From Hyphomicrobiales bacterium (GTDB lineage Bacteria > Pseudomonadota > Alphaproteobacteria > Rhizobiales > Rhizobiaceae): a stretch of 64,000 nucleotides of DNA. Numbering within the stretch: the stretch's first letter is position 1; each line of letters opens with the position of its first letter. The translations under genes were made by a program, and so were the position numbers. Location of the stretch: assembly GCA_900469475.1 (NCBI GenBank), contig UBXG01000008.1:239058-303057 (forward strand), given 5' to 3'. Positions 1-9,103 of the stretch are shown piece by piece. The notes beneath the pieces were generated by a model. It saw nothing but the letters and a program-made list of their open reading frames with translations. It was not told where the DNA came from and did no database searches.

Positions 1-641
1 ACGAGGAGCTGGATTGCATCGGTCGCGTAGGCCGCCGCACCTTCGAGGCAGCCCTGCGCCAGCCACGGATTTCGCCCGCCACCCTGCTTGAGGTTCTGCC
101 TGACCATGATGACAGGGCCGAAGGCGCTATGATCGGCAATGTGGTGATCGATATATTGCGAGGCATAGGCTTCGCTGTTCATCAGGAAGCCGCGATCGCC
201 GAGGCCGACATCCTGAACGAGAACGAGGTCGGCCGAAAGCGTCGCATTGGTGCTGTTTTCCAGCGAAACCTGCCAGAACCATGTGGTCTTGTTCGGGTGC
301 AGCCGCAGGCTGACCGTATGCTTCACACCGGCCGTCTCGCCGCTCCACGAAAAGCCGTTTCTGCCATGGCCGAACTGCACGGCAGCCTTTGGCCCGACGA
401 TTTCCGCAGTCGCCGGCTTCGCACCACCGATGCGCAGATAGAGCCGGCCGATACCGCCATAGACGGGCGAACCGAGGACCTGATTGATCATGACGCCGCC
501 CTGCTGGTCGGCAAAGTCGATCGAAAATAGCGTGCCGTTCGGCAGGGCCGAAGCCGAAAGACCGGCGGTATTGCTGAGGGTGATGAGGCCAAGTTCTTCG
601 CGGCGGGGCGTCTGAAAGCTGCGATTGGTGTCCGAGGACAT
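1..641 (-). CDS. GH94 glycoside phosphorylase-like protein, N-terminal part
   Basis: Partial: the gene runs off the left edge of the window. I read it on the minus strand from an ATG at 641. It begins MSSDTNRSFQTPRREELG and contains the stretches MINQVLGSPVYGGIGRLYLR and HSAFGPVIMVRQ. These resemble the N-terminal beta-sandwich of the GH94 family (cellobiose and 1,2-beta-oligoglucan phosphorylases, NdvB-related). Such enzymes cleave beta-glucosidic bonds with phosphate in the cytoplasm. The gene lies 176 bases downstream of, and on the same strand as, a GH2 beta-mannosidase and a GntR regulator, which fits an oligosaccharide-use operon. The catalytic (alpha/alpha)6 domain is outside the window, so the substrate cannot be judged. 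Family confidence is moderate. Confidence 0.6.
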   Translation of the reverse strand, partial: MSSDTNRSFQTPRREELGLITLSNTAGLSASALPNGTLFSIDFADQQGGVMINQVLGSPVYGGIGRLYLRIGGAKPATAEIVGPKAAVQFGHGRNGFSWSGETAGVKHTVSLRLHPNKTTWFWQVSLENSTNATLSADLVLVQDVGLGDRGFLMNSEAYASQYIDHHIADHSAFGPVIMVRQNLKQGGGRNPWLAQGCLEGAAAYATDAIQLL

Positions 642-816
642 AAGCGTGATCTCGCTGATTCATGGATTGGATGAGTGGCACTAGATCACAAGGCGCCGTC
701 CGATCATAGGAGGCAATTTGCCATTCACCAGCGCAATCTTTTGTGACGGCATACGGAAAATATAGGCCTAGATCCGGCGCAACGCGCCGGATATTTTCGC
801 GTACGGAGGCGCGGTT

Positions 817-3285
817 TCAGTGATTTGGAAGCTCCGCAACCTGGTTGGCCGTGCGAAGGATTGCCGAAAGATCGGCATCGTCGAAGGCTTCCTTGGAAAT
901 GCCTTTGGTCTGGAACGTCCTGCTTTCCCCGGGCGCGAGATTGACGAGCATGTCGTCGACCTCGGCATTCGGATTGATGCGATCGACGAACAGGCAGACA
1001 TCCCGTAGGAACGACTGCGCCGTGATGGTGACTGCAACACCGTCCACCGTCTGGACGCTCTCGACGTCAAAGCGCGGCTGCGGATATTGCAGCTTCATAT
1101 CCTTCTCGAAGAACCACCACGCTTCCGCATCGCCGAGGCGGGCGCGCAGATATTCGCGGCGCGGATCGCTTGGGGTCGCGACCTCGACCGGAATCTCGAT
1201 ATCGGCATTCTCGAAGCGATCGCACAGGATGCGCCAGACATGGTGACGGGCAAGCAGCTTGCCGTTGAAATCGAAGCGCTCGACTGTGAAGGGCACGCGC
1301 CAGAACAGCGTTGCGTCATTAACGGCGACCGCAGCCAAGCCATCACCGCGCGGCTGGATGGTGAGCAGATGCGTCGCATAGCTATGCTTCAAGGCATACC
1401 AGAGCGGTTTCTTCCGGCCAGCGCCATCGACGGCCGCCCAGGAGGTGACCGGCCAGCAATCGTTAAGCTGCCAGACGATGGTGCCCATACAGGTTGGCCG
1501 ATGCGAGCGCATATGGTCGATGCCGCAGCTGATCGCGCGCGCCTGGTTCAGCTGGGTGACGAAGAGCCAGTCGTCGAAATTTTGCGGGTGGGGAAACCAG
1601 CCTTCCAACCCCTGCAGAAGCTTGTCGTTGCCGCCGGTTGCCTTCTGGTGATGCAGGACCGCGGGGGAGGCCGGGGCGCGATCCTTCTCGCGAACGGATT
1701 GGGCAAGGGTTGCGAATGTCGGCGGTGCTTGCCAGCCGAATTCGGAGCAGAAGCGCGGGATATAGTTGCGGTAGATCTCGTAGCCCGCCTCGTTCCAGAC
1801 GTCCCAGATGTGCTTGCAGCCATGTTCGTCCGCGTTCGGCGCGATCTCCATGGAGCCGGAATAGGGGCTGCCCGGCCAATAGGGTCGGGTGGGATCGATC
1901 TCGGCCACCAGCTTCGGGAGGAGGTCGAGGTAGTAGCCGGCGCCCCAGGGGCGATTGCCGAGCACGTCTTGCCAGCCCCAGTCGAAATAGCCCCAGATAT
2001 TCTCGTTATTGCCGTTCCAGATGACCAGCGAGGCATAGGGCATCAGTCGCGTGATCGCCTCACGCGCTTCCGCCTCGATCTCGCTGTAGACCGGCTCTTC
2101 TTCGGGATAGGTGGCGCAGGCAAACAGGAAATCCTGCCAGACCATGATGCCGGCGGCATCGCATTCCTCGTAGAACGTATCGGTCTCATAGATGCCGCCG
2201 CCCCAGACCCGCAGCATGTTCATATTGGCATCGCGGGCCTGGGCGATCCGCTCACGATAGCGTTCACGCGTCACGCGTGGCAGGAAGCAATCGTCGGGGA
2301 TCCAGTTGGCGCCGCGCGCAAAGACCGGGACGTCGTTGACGACGAGCGTGAAGGCGGAGCCAATCTCGTCCGGTGTCGTATCCAGCCGCGCGGAGCGGAA
2401 GCCGACGCGCCGCTTCCAGCCGTCGAGCGCCGCACCGTCCGAGCCGAGCAGCTGCAGGTCGAGATCGTAAAGCGGCTGACCGCCCATGCCATGCGGCCAC
2501 CAGACCTGCGGGTTGTCGATCCGGCACTCGATCAGCGCGTGGGTCTCGCCTTGCGCGACACGCACTTCCGCGCGCTTGCCGCCGATGGAGAGCACGAGTG
2601 CCACGCTGTCCGTGCCCTTGTCGGCCCATTCGATCTCGACATGCAGGCGCGCGACGCCCTGGCTGCCTTGCAGGGTGATTTCTGGCCGGATGCTGCCGAG
2701 ACGGGCCTTCGACCAGCTCTCGATAACGATTGGTTTCCAGATGCCCGCGGTGACGATCGTCGGACCCCAGTCCCAGCCGAAATTGCAGGCCATCTTGCGG
2801 ATGAGATTGCTCGGACCGGGATAATTCTGGGGAATATCGGCGGCGCTGCCGAGCTGTTTGCGGACCTCCTCGCCATGTTCATAGGCGGATTGGAAATCGA
2901 CGATTAACTCGTTGCGGCCGCTTTTCAGGTGATCGCCTATGTCGAAGCGGTAGCTGCGATGCATGTTCCGGGTTTCGCCGAGCAAACTGCCGTTCAGTTC
3001 CAGGCGTGCTGCGGTGTCGAGGCCAAGGCAGGAAAGATCGATGCGCTCGGCGTCCTCGCCATTCCAGTCGAAGGCTAGGCGATACCGCCAGGCGGAATGC
3101 CCAATCCAGTCCTGAGAAATCTCGTTGACGTCGAGATAGGGGTCGGTGATCAGCTGCGCCGCCATCAGGTCGAGATGCACATTGCCGGGTACTGCCGCCG
3201 GGATCGTATTGGGCAGGGCCGGTGCACTGGATGGCGCGCGAAGGCGTGAGATGGTCCAGCCGGTGTCGAGCGTCTGTCTTTTCAT
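817..3285 (-). CDS. GH2 family beta-mannosidase
   Basis: An 822-residue protein of normal length for GH2 beta-mannosidases, which release mannose from the non-reducing end of beta-mannosides. The N-terminal sugar-binding domain carries the typical AWRYRLAFDW and GPSNLIRKMACNFGWDWGP segments. The central TIM barrel has WGGGIYETDTFYEECDAAGI. The likely acid/base Glu is in VIWNGNNENIWG and the nucleophile Glu in RFCSEFGWQ. No signal peptide is visible, so it is probably cytoplasmic and acts on imported oligosaccharides. The GntR gene ends 28 bases upstream on the same strand, so the two are probably co-transcribed. A 606-residue open frame on the opposite strand is only a GC-bias shadow of this gene. 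Confidence 0.88.
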   Translation of the reverse strand: MKRQTLDTGWTISRLRAPSSAPALPNTIPAAVPGNVHLDLMAAQLITDPYLDVNEISQDWIGHSAWRYRLAFDWNGEDAERIDLSCLGLDTAARLELNGSLLGETRNMHRSYRFDIGDHLKSGRNELIVDFQSAYEHGEEVRKQLGSAADIPQNYPGPSNLIRKMACNFGWDWGPTIVTAGIWKPIVIESWSKARLGSIRPEITLQGSQGVARLHVEIEWADKGTDSVALVLSIGGKRAEVRVAQGETHALIECRIDNPQVWWPHGMGGQPLYDLDLQLLGSDGAALDGWKRRVGFRSARLDTTPDEIGSAFTLVVNDVPVFARGANWIPDDCFLPRVTRERYRERIAQARDANMNMLRVWGGGIYETDTFYEECDAAGIMVWQDFLFACATYPEEEPVYSEIEAEAREAITRLMPYASLVIWNGNNENIWGYFDWGWQDVLGNRPWGAGYYLDLLPKLVAEIDPTRPYWPGSPYSGSMEIAPNADEHGCKHIWDVWNEAGYEIYRNYIPRFCSEFGWQAPPTFATLAQSVREKDRAPASPAVLHHQKATGGNDKLLQGLEGWFPHPQNFDDWLFVTQLNQARAISCGIDHMRSHRPTCMGTIVWQLNDCWPVTSWAAVDGAGRKKPLWYALKHSYATHLLTIQPRGDGLAAVAVNDATLFWRVPFTVERFDFNGKLLARHHVWRILCDRFENADIEIPVEVATPSDPRREYLRARLGDAEAWWFFEKDMKLQYPQPRFDVESVQTVDGVAVTITAQSFLRDVCLFVDRINPNAEVDDMLVNLAPGESRTFQTKGISKEAFDDADLSAILRTANQVAELPNH

Positions 3286-3313
3286 GTCATATGTCCGTGA
3301 TGAAAGGGATGCC

Positions 3314-4015
3314 TCAAACAGCCTTTGGCGCGATGAATTGCAGACCCGCCTGCAGGTGGCGGTTCATGTGATAGGCGTAGGCGATTCGATCCCGTTGTTG
3401 CAACGCTTCGATGATGGCGCGATGGTCATGATAGGCGCTGTCGACCGCTTCGCGTGAGCGCTTGCCCGCCTCCATCAGTCGCTGCAACAATGGCTGCAGA
3501 ATGCCATAGACTTGTGACAAGGTTTGATTGCCGGCGAAGCCGATAAGGGCGGCGTGAAACCGGAAATCAAGTTCGGCAGCCTCGGCCAATGTCGATGCGG
3601 CCTTCATTGCGTCGTTGATGGAGCGCAGCCTGTCGATGGCGGTTTCGTCGAGAGTTTCGAACAGAAGGTCACTGAGATTGACCTCGATGAGGCGACGAAA
3701 GCCCTGGATATCGAGAAAGCTTTCTGCCGAGATGTCGATAGCGAAGGAGAAGAGTTCCATCAGCGCCTGCTGGCGGCGGTCCGTAATCACTGCGCCGACC
3801 TTCTGGCGGCTTTCGACAATGCCATAGGCCTTCAGGATGCGGATTGCTTCGCGCACTGTATTGCGGCTGGCATTGAACATGGAAGCGAGTTCGGCTTCCG
3901 AGGGTAGGGCGTCTCCGAGACCGAGATTGCGCTCGCGCATCAGCCGTCGCAGCGCGTCGACCACCTGATCGACCGCCGAACCCCTATCCTCGATGTCAGC
4001 GGTATCTGCCACCAT
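3314..4015 (-). CDS. GntR-family transcriptional regulator, FCD (FadR) subfamily
   Basis: A 233-residue protein with an N-terminal winged helix (residues 15-80, LPSEAELASMFNASRNTVREAI) and a C-terminal all-helical FCD ligand domain with the metal-site pattern DFRFHAAL, then further His residues (AYHDHRAI, HMNRH). The ATG at 4015 is preceded by a strong GGAGGAGAG site. FCD regulators of this kind usually repress uronate or aldonate catabolism genes until a sugar acid binds. It is divergent from uxuA and starts the operon holding the beta-mannosidase, so it is the likely local repressor of both. The effector (perhaps fructuronate or mannonate) is inferred from context only. Confidence 0.85.
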   Translation of the reverse strand: MVADTADIEDRGSAVDQVVDALRRLMRERNLGLGDALPSEAELASMFNASRNTVREAIRILKAYGIVESRQKVGAVITDRRQQALMELFSFAIDISAESFLDIQGFRRLIEVNLSDLLFETLDETAIDRLRSINDAMKAASTLAEAAELDFRFHAALIGFAGNQTLSQVYGILQPLLQRLMEAGKRSREAVDSAYHDHRAIIEALQQRDRIAYAYHMNRHLQAGLQFIAPKAV

Positions 4016-4037
4016 CTCTCCTCCGCTATCGGACCAT

Positions 4038-4050
4038 ATTGTTGGTCAAT
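4038..4050. promoter_or_regulatory. Possible GntR operator between the regulator and uxuA
   Basis: A 13-base imperfect palindrome, ATTG-TTGGT-CAAT, lies in the divergent promoter region. Its position and dyad fit a FadR-type GntR operator, but only one copy is visible. Confidence 0.3.
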
Positions 4051-4129
4051 AAGAGGTGTCAACCGTGATACGACGGGTAGACATTTTGCCTTTCAAGGAT
4101 ATTTTGACCCACAAATGGGGAGGTGTCAT

Positions 4130-5308
4130 ATGGAAAGCTGCTGGCGTTGGTTCGGCCCGAAGGATCTCGTTCCGCTCTTGCATGCGCGCCAGGCAGGCGC
4201 GACGGGCATCGTCACGGCGCTGCATGAAGTCTCGCATTCGCGCGTCTGGATGCCGACCGAAATCGAAGCGCGAAAGGCGCTGGTCGAGGCGGCGGGGCTG
4301 CGCTGGAGCGTGTGTGAATCGATCCCCGTTCCGAGCGCAATCAAGCTCGGCGGGGCAGGGGCGAAAACTGCGATCGGTGTCTGGAAGGACAGCCTCGTTA
4401 ATCTCGCCCGCTCCGGCATCAAAACCATCTGCTACAATTTCATGCCTGTCGTTGACTGGACGCGTACGGATCTGCGCTTCGAGATGCCGACCACCGCGCT
4501 CGCATTGCGTTTCGACATGGCGGAGTTCGTTGCCTATGACGCGTTCGTCCTGCGCAGGAAGGGTGCGGAAGAAAATTATACGCCGGACCTGCTGCGGCGT
4601 GCAGAGGAGCGGCTGAAGGGGCTCTCGCCGGAGGCCGTGCAACGGCTGGAGAATAACATCATCGCCGGTCTTCCCGGCGGTGAGGACAGCTATGGCCGCG
4701 ACGCCATCCGTTCCGCCATCGCCCTCTTCAACGGAATGACGGCAGAAGATCTCCAGGCCAATCTCGACGCTTTTCTGCAAGAGGTCGTGCCGGTTGCAGC
4801 CGAACTCGGCGCCCGTCTCGCCATTCATCCCGACGATCCGCCGATTTCGCTCTTCGGCCTGCCGCGCGTCGTCTCAACGGCAGCGGATCTGCGCCGCATC
4901 CTCGGCAATGTCGATCATGCCGCCAATGGTTTGACGCTCTGCGTCGGTTCTCTCGGCTCTCGTGCCGACAATGATGTGCTGGCGATCGCCCGCGAATTTG
5001 CCTCCCGCATCAATTTCGCGCATCTGCGCGACGTTGCGATCGAAGAGGATGGCTCCTTCGTGGAGGCTTCGCATCTGGAGGGGCGCAGCGATATCTATGC
5101 CATCCTGCGTACATTGCTTGCCGAGGAGGCCCGCCGTCGCAAAGAAGGCCGGGAAGATCATGTGATCCCGATGCGGCCGGACCACGGACATCTGATCGGC
5201 GATGATATCGATAAGCCGACCAATCCCGGCTATTCCCTCATCGGCCGCCTGAAAGGTCTTGGCGAGCTGCACGGCGTCATCCATGCGATCGATAAGGCGG
5301 GGCTTTGA
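4130..5308 (+). CDS. uxuA: Mannonate dehydratase
   Basis: Dehydrates D-mannonate to 2-keto-3-deoxy-gluconate in the hexuronate pathway. The protein follows UxuA along its whole length: MESCWRWFGPKDLVPLLHAR at the start, then CYNFMPVVDWTRTDLRF, AIHPDDPP, LCVGSLGSRADND and a C-terminal MRPDHGHLIGDD. I chose the ATG at 4130 rather than the one at 4115. The GGGGAGG ribosome site lies just upstream of 4130, and the E. coli protein aligns from this Met. Length is 392 residues, normal for the family. It is divergent from the GntR regulator, which probably controls it. No fructuronate reductase (uxuB) lies in the window. Confidence 0.93.
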   Translation: MESCWRWFGPKDLVPLLHARQAGATGIVTALHEVSHSRVWMPTEIEARKALVEAAGLRWSVCESIPVPSAIKLGGAGAKTAIGVWKDSLVNLARSGIKTICYNFMPVVDWTRTDLRFEMPTTALALRFDMAEFVAYDAFVLRRKGAEENYTPDLLRRAEERLKGLSPEAVQRLENNIIAGLPGGEDSYGRDAIRSAIALFNGMTAEDLQANLDAFLQEVVPVAAELGARLAIHPDDPPISLFGLPRVVSTAADLRRILGNVDHAANGLTLCVGSLGSRADNDVLAIAREFASRINFAHLRDVAIEEDGSFVEASHLEGRSDIYAILRTLLAEEARRRKEGREDHVIPMRPDHGHLIGDDIDKPTNPGYSLIGRLKGLGELHGVIHAIDKAGL

Positions 5309-5494
5309 ACCTCACGGCATTTGCGGTTCCATATCGATGAAACGGGGCGAAGGGAGTAAAGCCTGTCGTTGCATATTCGATAGGCTTTTGCCTAAAGTTT
5401 AATCTCGTTACTATTTTGATTTTATTTAGTTTTTTCGTCTATCAATGTCCAATTCGCTAATCTTCAAACTCGAATTGGCAAGGTCGACCTTCCT

Positions 5495-7567
5495 ATGAAT
5501 TCCGTTTGGCCCGACGCCCCGAACGACGATTTTCGGTCGCTTTTCAAGACACATCCGTCGCCGATGTGGGTCTATGATCCGCAGACGTTGAAGTTTCTGA
5601 TCGTCAACGATGCGGCCCGCGACCTCTATGGCTATGGCGACGCGGATTTCGCGGTCATGACCGTGCTCGATATCAGGCCATCTATGGAGCGCGAGCGGAT
5701 GCTGGATGCCGTGTACCACCGCACCGACATCGAGACGGCGCAGCGCTGGACGCATCTGAAGGCGGATGGCGATACATTCGAGGTCCTGACCTATGGGCGG
5801 GAGATCCGCTTCGACGGCAAGATAGCAATCCTGGCGATTGTGCAGGATCGTACCGAGGTTAATGCGGCACGGCGGCAGGTCGATGCCACCCAGTCGCTGC
5901 TCGACAGCATCGTCGACAATCTCCCCGTCGGCGTCTTCGTCAAGGATATGGAGCGGGACGGCCGTTATATTCTCTTCAATGAGGCGTGCGGCGCTATCGC
6001 TGGGCACGCAGCACAAGATGTGATCGGCAAGTCGGATCGGGCGATATTCTCTGATGAACAGACGGCGCTTTTCCGGGAGCAGGACAAGCTTGCCTTCGAA
6101 ACCGCCGAAACCGTCTACTTCGAGGAAACCATTCACACTGTGGATGGCATGTTGCGTATTCTGAAGACAGCGAAGCGGGCGCTTCCCGCCCCGTCAGGGC
6201 AAGCGCCGCGCTATGTTCTCGGCATTTCCCAGGATGTGACCGAGGAGCGCAGCGTCGAGGCACGGCTTGCGCATCTTGCCATGCATGATTCCCTGACCGG
6301 CCTTCCGAACAGAGCATTCTTTTCCGAGAGCATCGTACGGCAGGTGGCGGCTGCGAGGCCGGAAAAGCCAATCGCGCTGCTCTACATCGATGTCGATCAT
6401 TTCAAGCATATCAACGACAGCAAGGGCCATGCCGCCGGTGACATGCTCCTGCGCCAGGTTGCCGAACGCCTCCAGCAGCTTGCCGAGAGGAGCGATCTGG
6501 TCGCGCGCCTGGGCGGCGACGAGTTCGCGCTGGTTTTGCGGATGACGGATGCCGGGCGAGCCCGGCGCTTCGCCGATCTGCTGTTGCAATCGCTCTCGGC
6601 ACCCTTCGATCTCGATGGCGTCCGGGAACACGTGACCTGCAGCATCGGCATTGCGATGGCGCCTGAACATGGCAGCGACGCCGATGTGCTGATGCGAGAC
6701 GCGGATCTGGCGCTCTATGCAGCCAAGGCAAGCGGCCGCTCAACCTATCGCTTCTACCAGACGGAGATGCGGCTTGAAGCTGAACGGCGGCATCAGCTCA
6801 CGCTGGAGCTTCGTGAGGCGTTGCAGAACGACGAATTCGAGCTCCATTACCAGCCGATCATCCGGCTGGACGGAGACGCTCTTTCCGGCTTCGAAGCTCT
6901 GATCCGCTGGCGCCATCCCAAGCGGGGGCTCATCGCGCCGGCGGAATTCATCCCCGTCGCCGAGGAAACGGGGATGATCGTTCCGATCGGCGACTGGGTG
7001 CTGCGGGAAGCTTGCCGGACCGCCATGGAGTGGCCGGAACATCTGAAAGTGGCCATCAACCTGTCCGTCTATCAGTTCCGGCATGCGAGCCTGCTGGCCA
7101 CGGTCGTTTCTGCACTGAGCGAGACGGGTCTCTGCCCCGGACGCCTGGAGATCGAGGTCACGGAATCCATCCTGCTTTCCGAGGTCGAGCAAAGCCTGTC
7201 GCTGCTGCGTGCCCTCAAGGAGCTTGGCATTCGCATCGCGATCGACGATTTCGGCACGGGCTATTCCTCGCTCAGCTATCTGCGCTCCTTCTCTTTCGAC
7301 AAGATCAAGCTCGACCGCAGTTTTGTCGCCGGCATGGATGCCGATCCCGGCAATCTTGCCATCGTGCGGGCTGTTGTCGGGATTGCCTCCGGCTTCAATG
7401 CGGTGACATTGGCCGAAGGCATCGAGACGGAGGCGCAATTGGCGAAATTGCGGGCCGAAGGCTATCACGAGGTGCAGGGTTTCCTGCTCGGGCGACCAAT
7501 GTCACGCGAGGATGCCCTGGCGCGAATTCTAAGCGAAGCCCGCCCCGCCCGGCTTATGCGCGCCTGA
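5495..7567 (+). CDS. PAS-PAS-GGDEF-EAL cyclic-di-GMP signalling protein
   Basis: A 690-residue soluble protein. Two PAS domains (about residues 10-125 and 130-250) precede a GGDEF domain with an intact RLGGDEFALVL active site and an EAL domain beginning GFEALIRWRHP. The EAL domain keeps the ESILL, AIDDFGTGYSS and KLDRSFV metal and catalytic motifs. Both diguanylate cyclase and phosphodiesterase sites look complete, so the protein could make or degrade c-di-GMP depending on the PAS signal. There is no transmembrane segment. It stands alone, with about 185 AT-richer bases upstream that probably hold its promoter. The signal is unknown. Confidence 0.9.
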   Translation: MNSVWPDAPNDDFRSLFKTHPSPMWVYDPQTLKFLIVNDAARDLYGYGDADFAVMTVLDIRPSMERERMLDAVYHRTDIETAQRWTHLKADGDTFEVLTYGREIRFDGKIAILAIVQDRTEVNAARRQVDATQSLLDSIVDNLPVGVFVKDMERDGRYILFNEACGAIAGHAAQDVIGKSDRAIFSDEQTALFREQDKLAFETAETVYFEETIHTVDGMLRILKTAKRALPAPSGQAPRYVLGISQDVTEERSVEARLAHLAMHDSLTGLPNRAFFSESIVRQVAAARPEKPIALLYIDVDHFKHINDSKGHAAGDMLLRQVAERLQQLAERSDLVARLGGDEFALVLRMTDAGRARRFADLLLQSLSAPFDLDGVREHVTCSIGIAMAPEHGSDADVLMRDADLALYAAKASGRSTYRFYQTEMRLEAERRHQLTLELREALQNDEFELHYQPIIRLDGDALSGFEALIRWRHPKRGLIAPAEFIPVAEETGMIVPIGDWVLREACRTAMEWPEHLKVAINLSVYQFRHASLLATVVSALSETGLCPGRLEIEVTESILLSEVEQSLSLLRALKELGIRIAIDDFGTGYSSLSYLRSFSFDKIKLDRSFVAGMDADPGNLAIVRAVVGIASGFNAVTLAEGIETEAQLAKLRAEGYHEVQGFLLGRPMSREDALARILSEARPARLMRA

Positions 7568-7723
7568 ATGCCAGCGCATGGATGGCCGCCGAGGTCTGGA
7601 ACGGGCGCGCGAGAATAATCGAAAAAATTCGGCGCCGGTTGTCGGGAAGGATGATCGGCCAACGTCCTTGGAACAGCCCATCGAAAGGGCATGACACCTA
7701 GAACCGTTCCCAAGGAGACGAAC

Positions 7724-8155
7724 ATGACCGATGCAGCAGATCAGACGCAGTCCCAGCAGCCACGCGTGCCGGTTCGCGGCGGCGTCGTAGCCTATCTGAC
7801 CGTCGACGGCGCTGTGAAGGCCGCCGAATTCTACAAGCGCGCTTTCGGTGCCGAACAGGCCTTCATGTATCCGGTCGATGAAAAGGGCCGGACCATGCAC
7901 ATCCATCTCTATATCAACGGCAGTTCGGTCATGCTCGGCGACGCTTTTCCGGAATATGGCCATGCGCTGGAAAAGCCGCAGTCCTTCACGATGCAGCTCG
8001 TCGTCGATGACCTCGATTTCTGGTGGCAGCGTGCCGTCGATGCCGGCGCCGAAGTGGTCGTCGAGCCGCAGGTGATGTTCTGGGGTGATCGTTGGGGCCA
8101 GCTCCGCGACCCGTTCGGCGTCGCCTGGGCGATGAATGCACCTGTCAATAACTGA
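7724..8155 (+). CDS. VOC (glyoxalase/bleomycin-resistance fold) family protein, PhnB-like
   Basis: A 143-residue protein. The ATG at 7724 follows an AAGGAGACGAAC ribosome site; an upstream in-frame ATG at 7691 lacks one. It shows the paired beta-alpha-beta-beta-beta modules of the vicinal oxygen chelate fold. Motifs include VAYLTVDGAVKAAEFYKRAF near the start and RWGQLRDPFGVAWAM at the end, typical of the PhnB/YkgJ-like group. The biochemical role of these proteins is mostly unknown. It stands alone and no substrate can be proposed. Confidence 0.8.
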   Translation: MTDAADQTQSQQPRVPVRGGVVAYLTVDGAVKAAEFYKRAFGAEQAFMYPVDEKGRTMHIHLYINGSSVMLGDAFPEYGHALEKPQSFTMQLVVDDLDFWWQRAVDAGAEVVVEPQVMFWGDRWGQLRDPFGVAWAMNAPVNN

Positions 8156-8235
8156 CATTATCTCAATCGCGGCTAACGGAATGCCCTCGGTGCGGATAGC
8201 GCCGAGGGCACCTCTCTTGTCCGACTGCGAAAACG

Positions 8236-9066
8236 TTATTCGGCCAGCAAGGCCCGCGTCAGCGGATGTTCGGCCTCGATGAGGCCATCCAGAATTGAAT
8301 AGTGATGCTTGTCGGGCTCCACCACCACCTCAGTGGCAGCGCCAAGTCCTGTCCAGATATTGGCAAGCAGCGCATTCTGGCGGACGAATTCGGCGCGTTC
8401 GGCACCTCCAACCCAGCAGGTGAGGCGGACGGTTTCGACCGGCTCCAGAAGCGCCGGGCTTTCGGCCTTTGCCTCGGCATCATCGATGCGAAGCTGCTCG
8501 TTCATGCTGCGCCTCATGATCGGCCGCAGGTCGTGAAGGCCGGAAATGGCAAGCACATGCCGAATGCGCTCCCGGATCGCCTCGTTGAGTGGCGATGTCG
8601 TCGTCATCATGCGCGCAACGAGCTGACCGCCGGCCGAGTGGCCCGTCAGGATGATGGGGCCGCTGACGAGTTCGGCCGCTGCCGTGATCGCGGCTGAGAT
8701 TTCCTTGCCGATCCCGGCGATGCGATTTTCCGGGCAAAGCGTGTAGGACGGGATCGCGACCGCGTATCCTCTGGCAATCGAGCCGGCCGCCAGGTGCGAC
8801 CAGTAGCTTTTGTCCAGTTGCAGCCAGTAACCGCCATGGACAAAGACCACCAATCCCTGCGGGTGGCCTTCGGGCAGAAAGAGATCGAAGCGATTGCGCT
8901 CCGCAGGACCATAGGCCAGATCGAGTTTTGCGCGTCCCGCGGTTGTTAGCCCGTCGCGGAAAGACTTAGCCGGCTCGACCCAGGCGACCGGCCATTGATC
9001 GCCGTCGACGATATAAGCGCCGTTGGTATAGGCGGCGTCCCAATCGGTGACTCGGAAATAGCTCAT
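8236..9066 (-). CDS. Alpha/beta hydrolase, probable kynurenine formamidase (arylformamidase)
   Basis: A 276-residue alpha/beta hydrolase of the esterase/lipase HSL-like group. It has an oxyanion-hole motif VFVHGGYW, a nucleophile elbow LTGHSAGGQ (Ser) and a late His in PDKHHYSIL. It follows kynureninase by only 37 bases on the same strand. Eukaryotic and some bacterial N-formylkynurenine formamidases belong to this fold with an HGGYW signature. The likely reaction is N-formylkynurenine to kynurenine plus formate. The fold is certain; the substrate is inferred from context and motif, and it is unrelated in sequence to the cyclase-fold KynB. Confidence 0.75.
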   Translation of the reverse strand: MSYFRVTDWDAAYTNGAYIVDGDQWPVAWVEPAKSFRDGLTTAGRAKLDLAYGPAERNRFDLFLPEGHPQGLVVFVHGGYWLQLDKSYWSHLAAGSIARGYAVAIPSYTLCPENRIAGIGKEISAAITAAAELVSGPIILTGHSAGGQLVARMMTTTSPLNEAIRERIRHVLAISGLHDLRPIMRRSMNEQLRIDDAEAKAESPALLEPVETVRLTCWVGGAERAEFVRQNALLANIWTGLGAATEVVVEPDKHHYSILDGLIEAEHPLTRALLAE

Positions 9067-9103
9067 GTTCAGCTTCCTCTCTCCAGCTAACGACGCCTAT
9101 AGA

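Noticed and set aside
1087..2907. A 606-codon open frame antisense to the beta-mannosidase
   Set aside because: It lies wholly inside a convincing GH2 gene and shows no domain; it is a codon-bias shadow. The same holds for long frames antisense to coxM (54529-55707), the NmrA-like gene (25366-26763) and uxuA (4046-4828).
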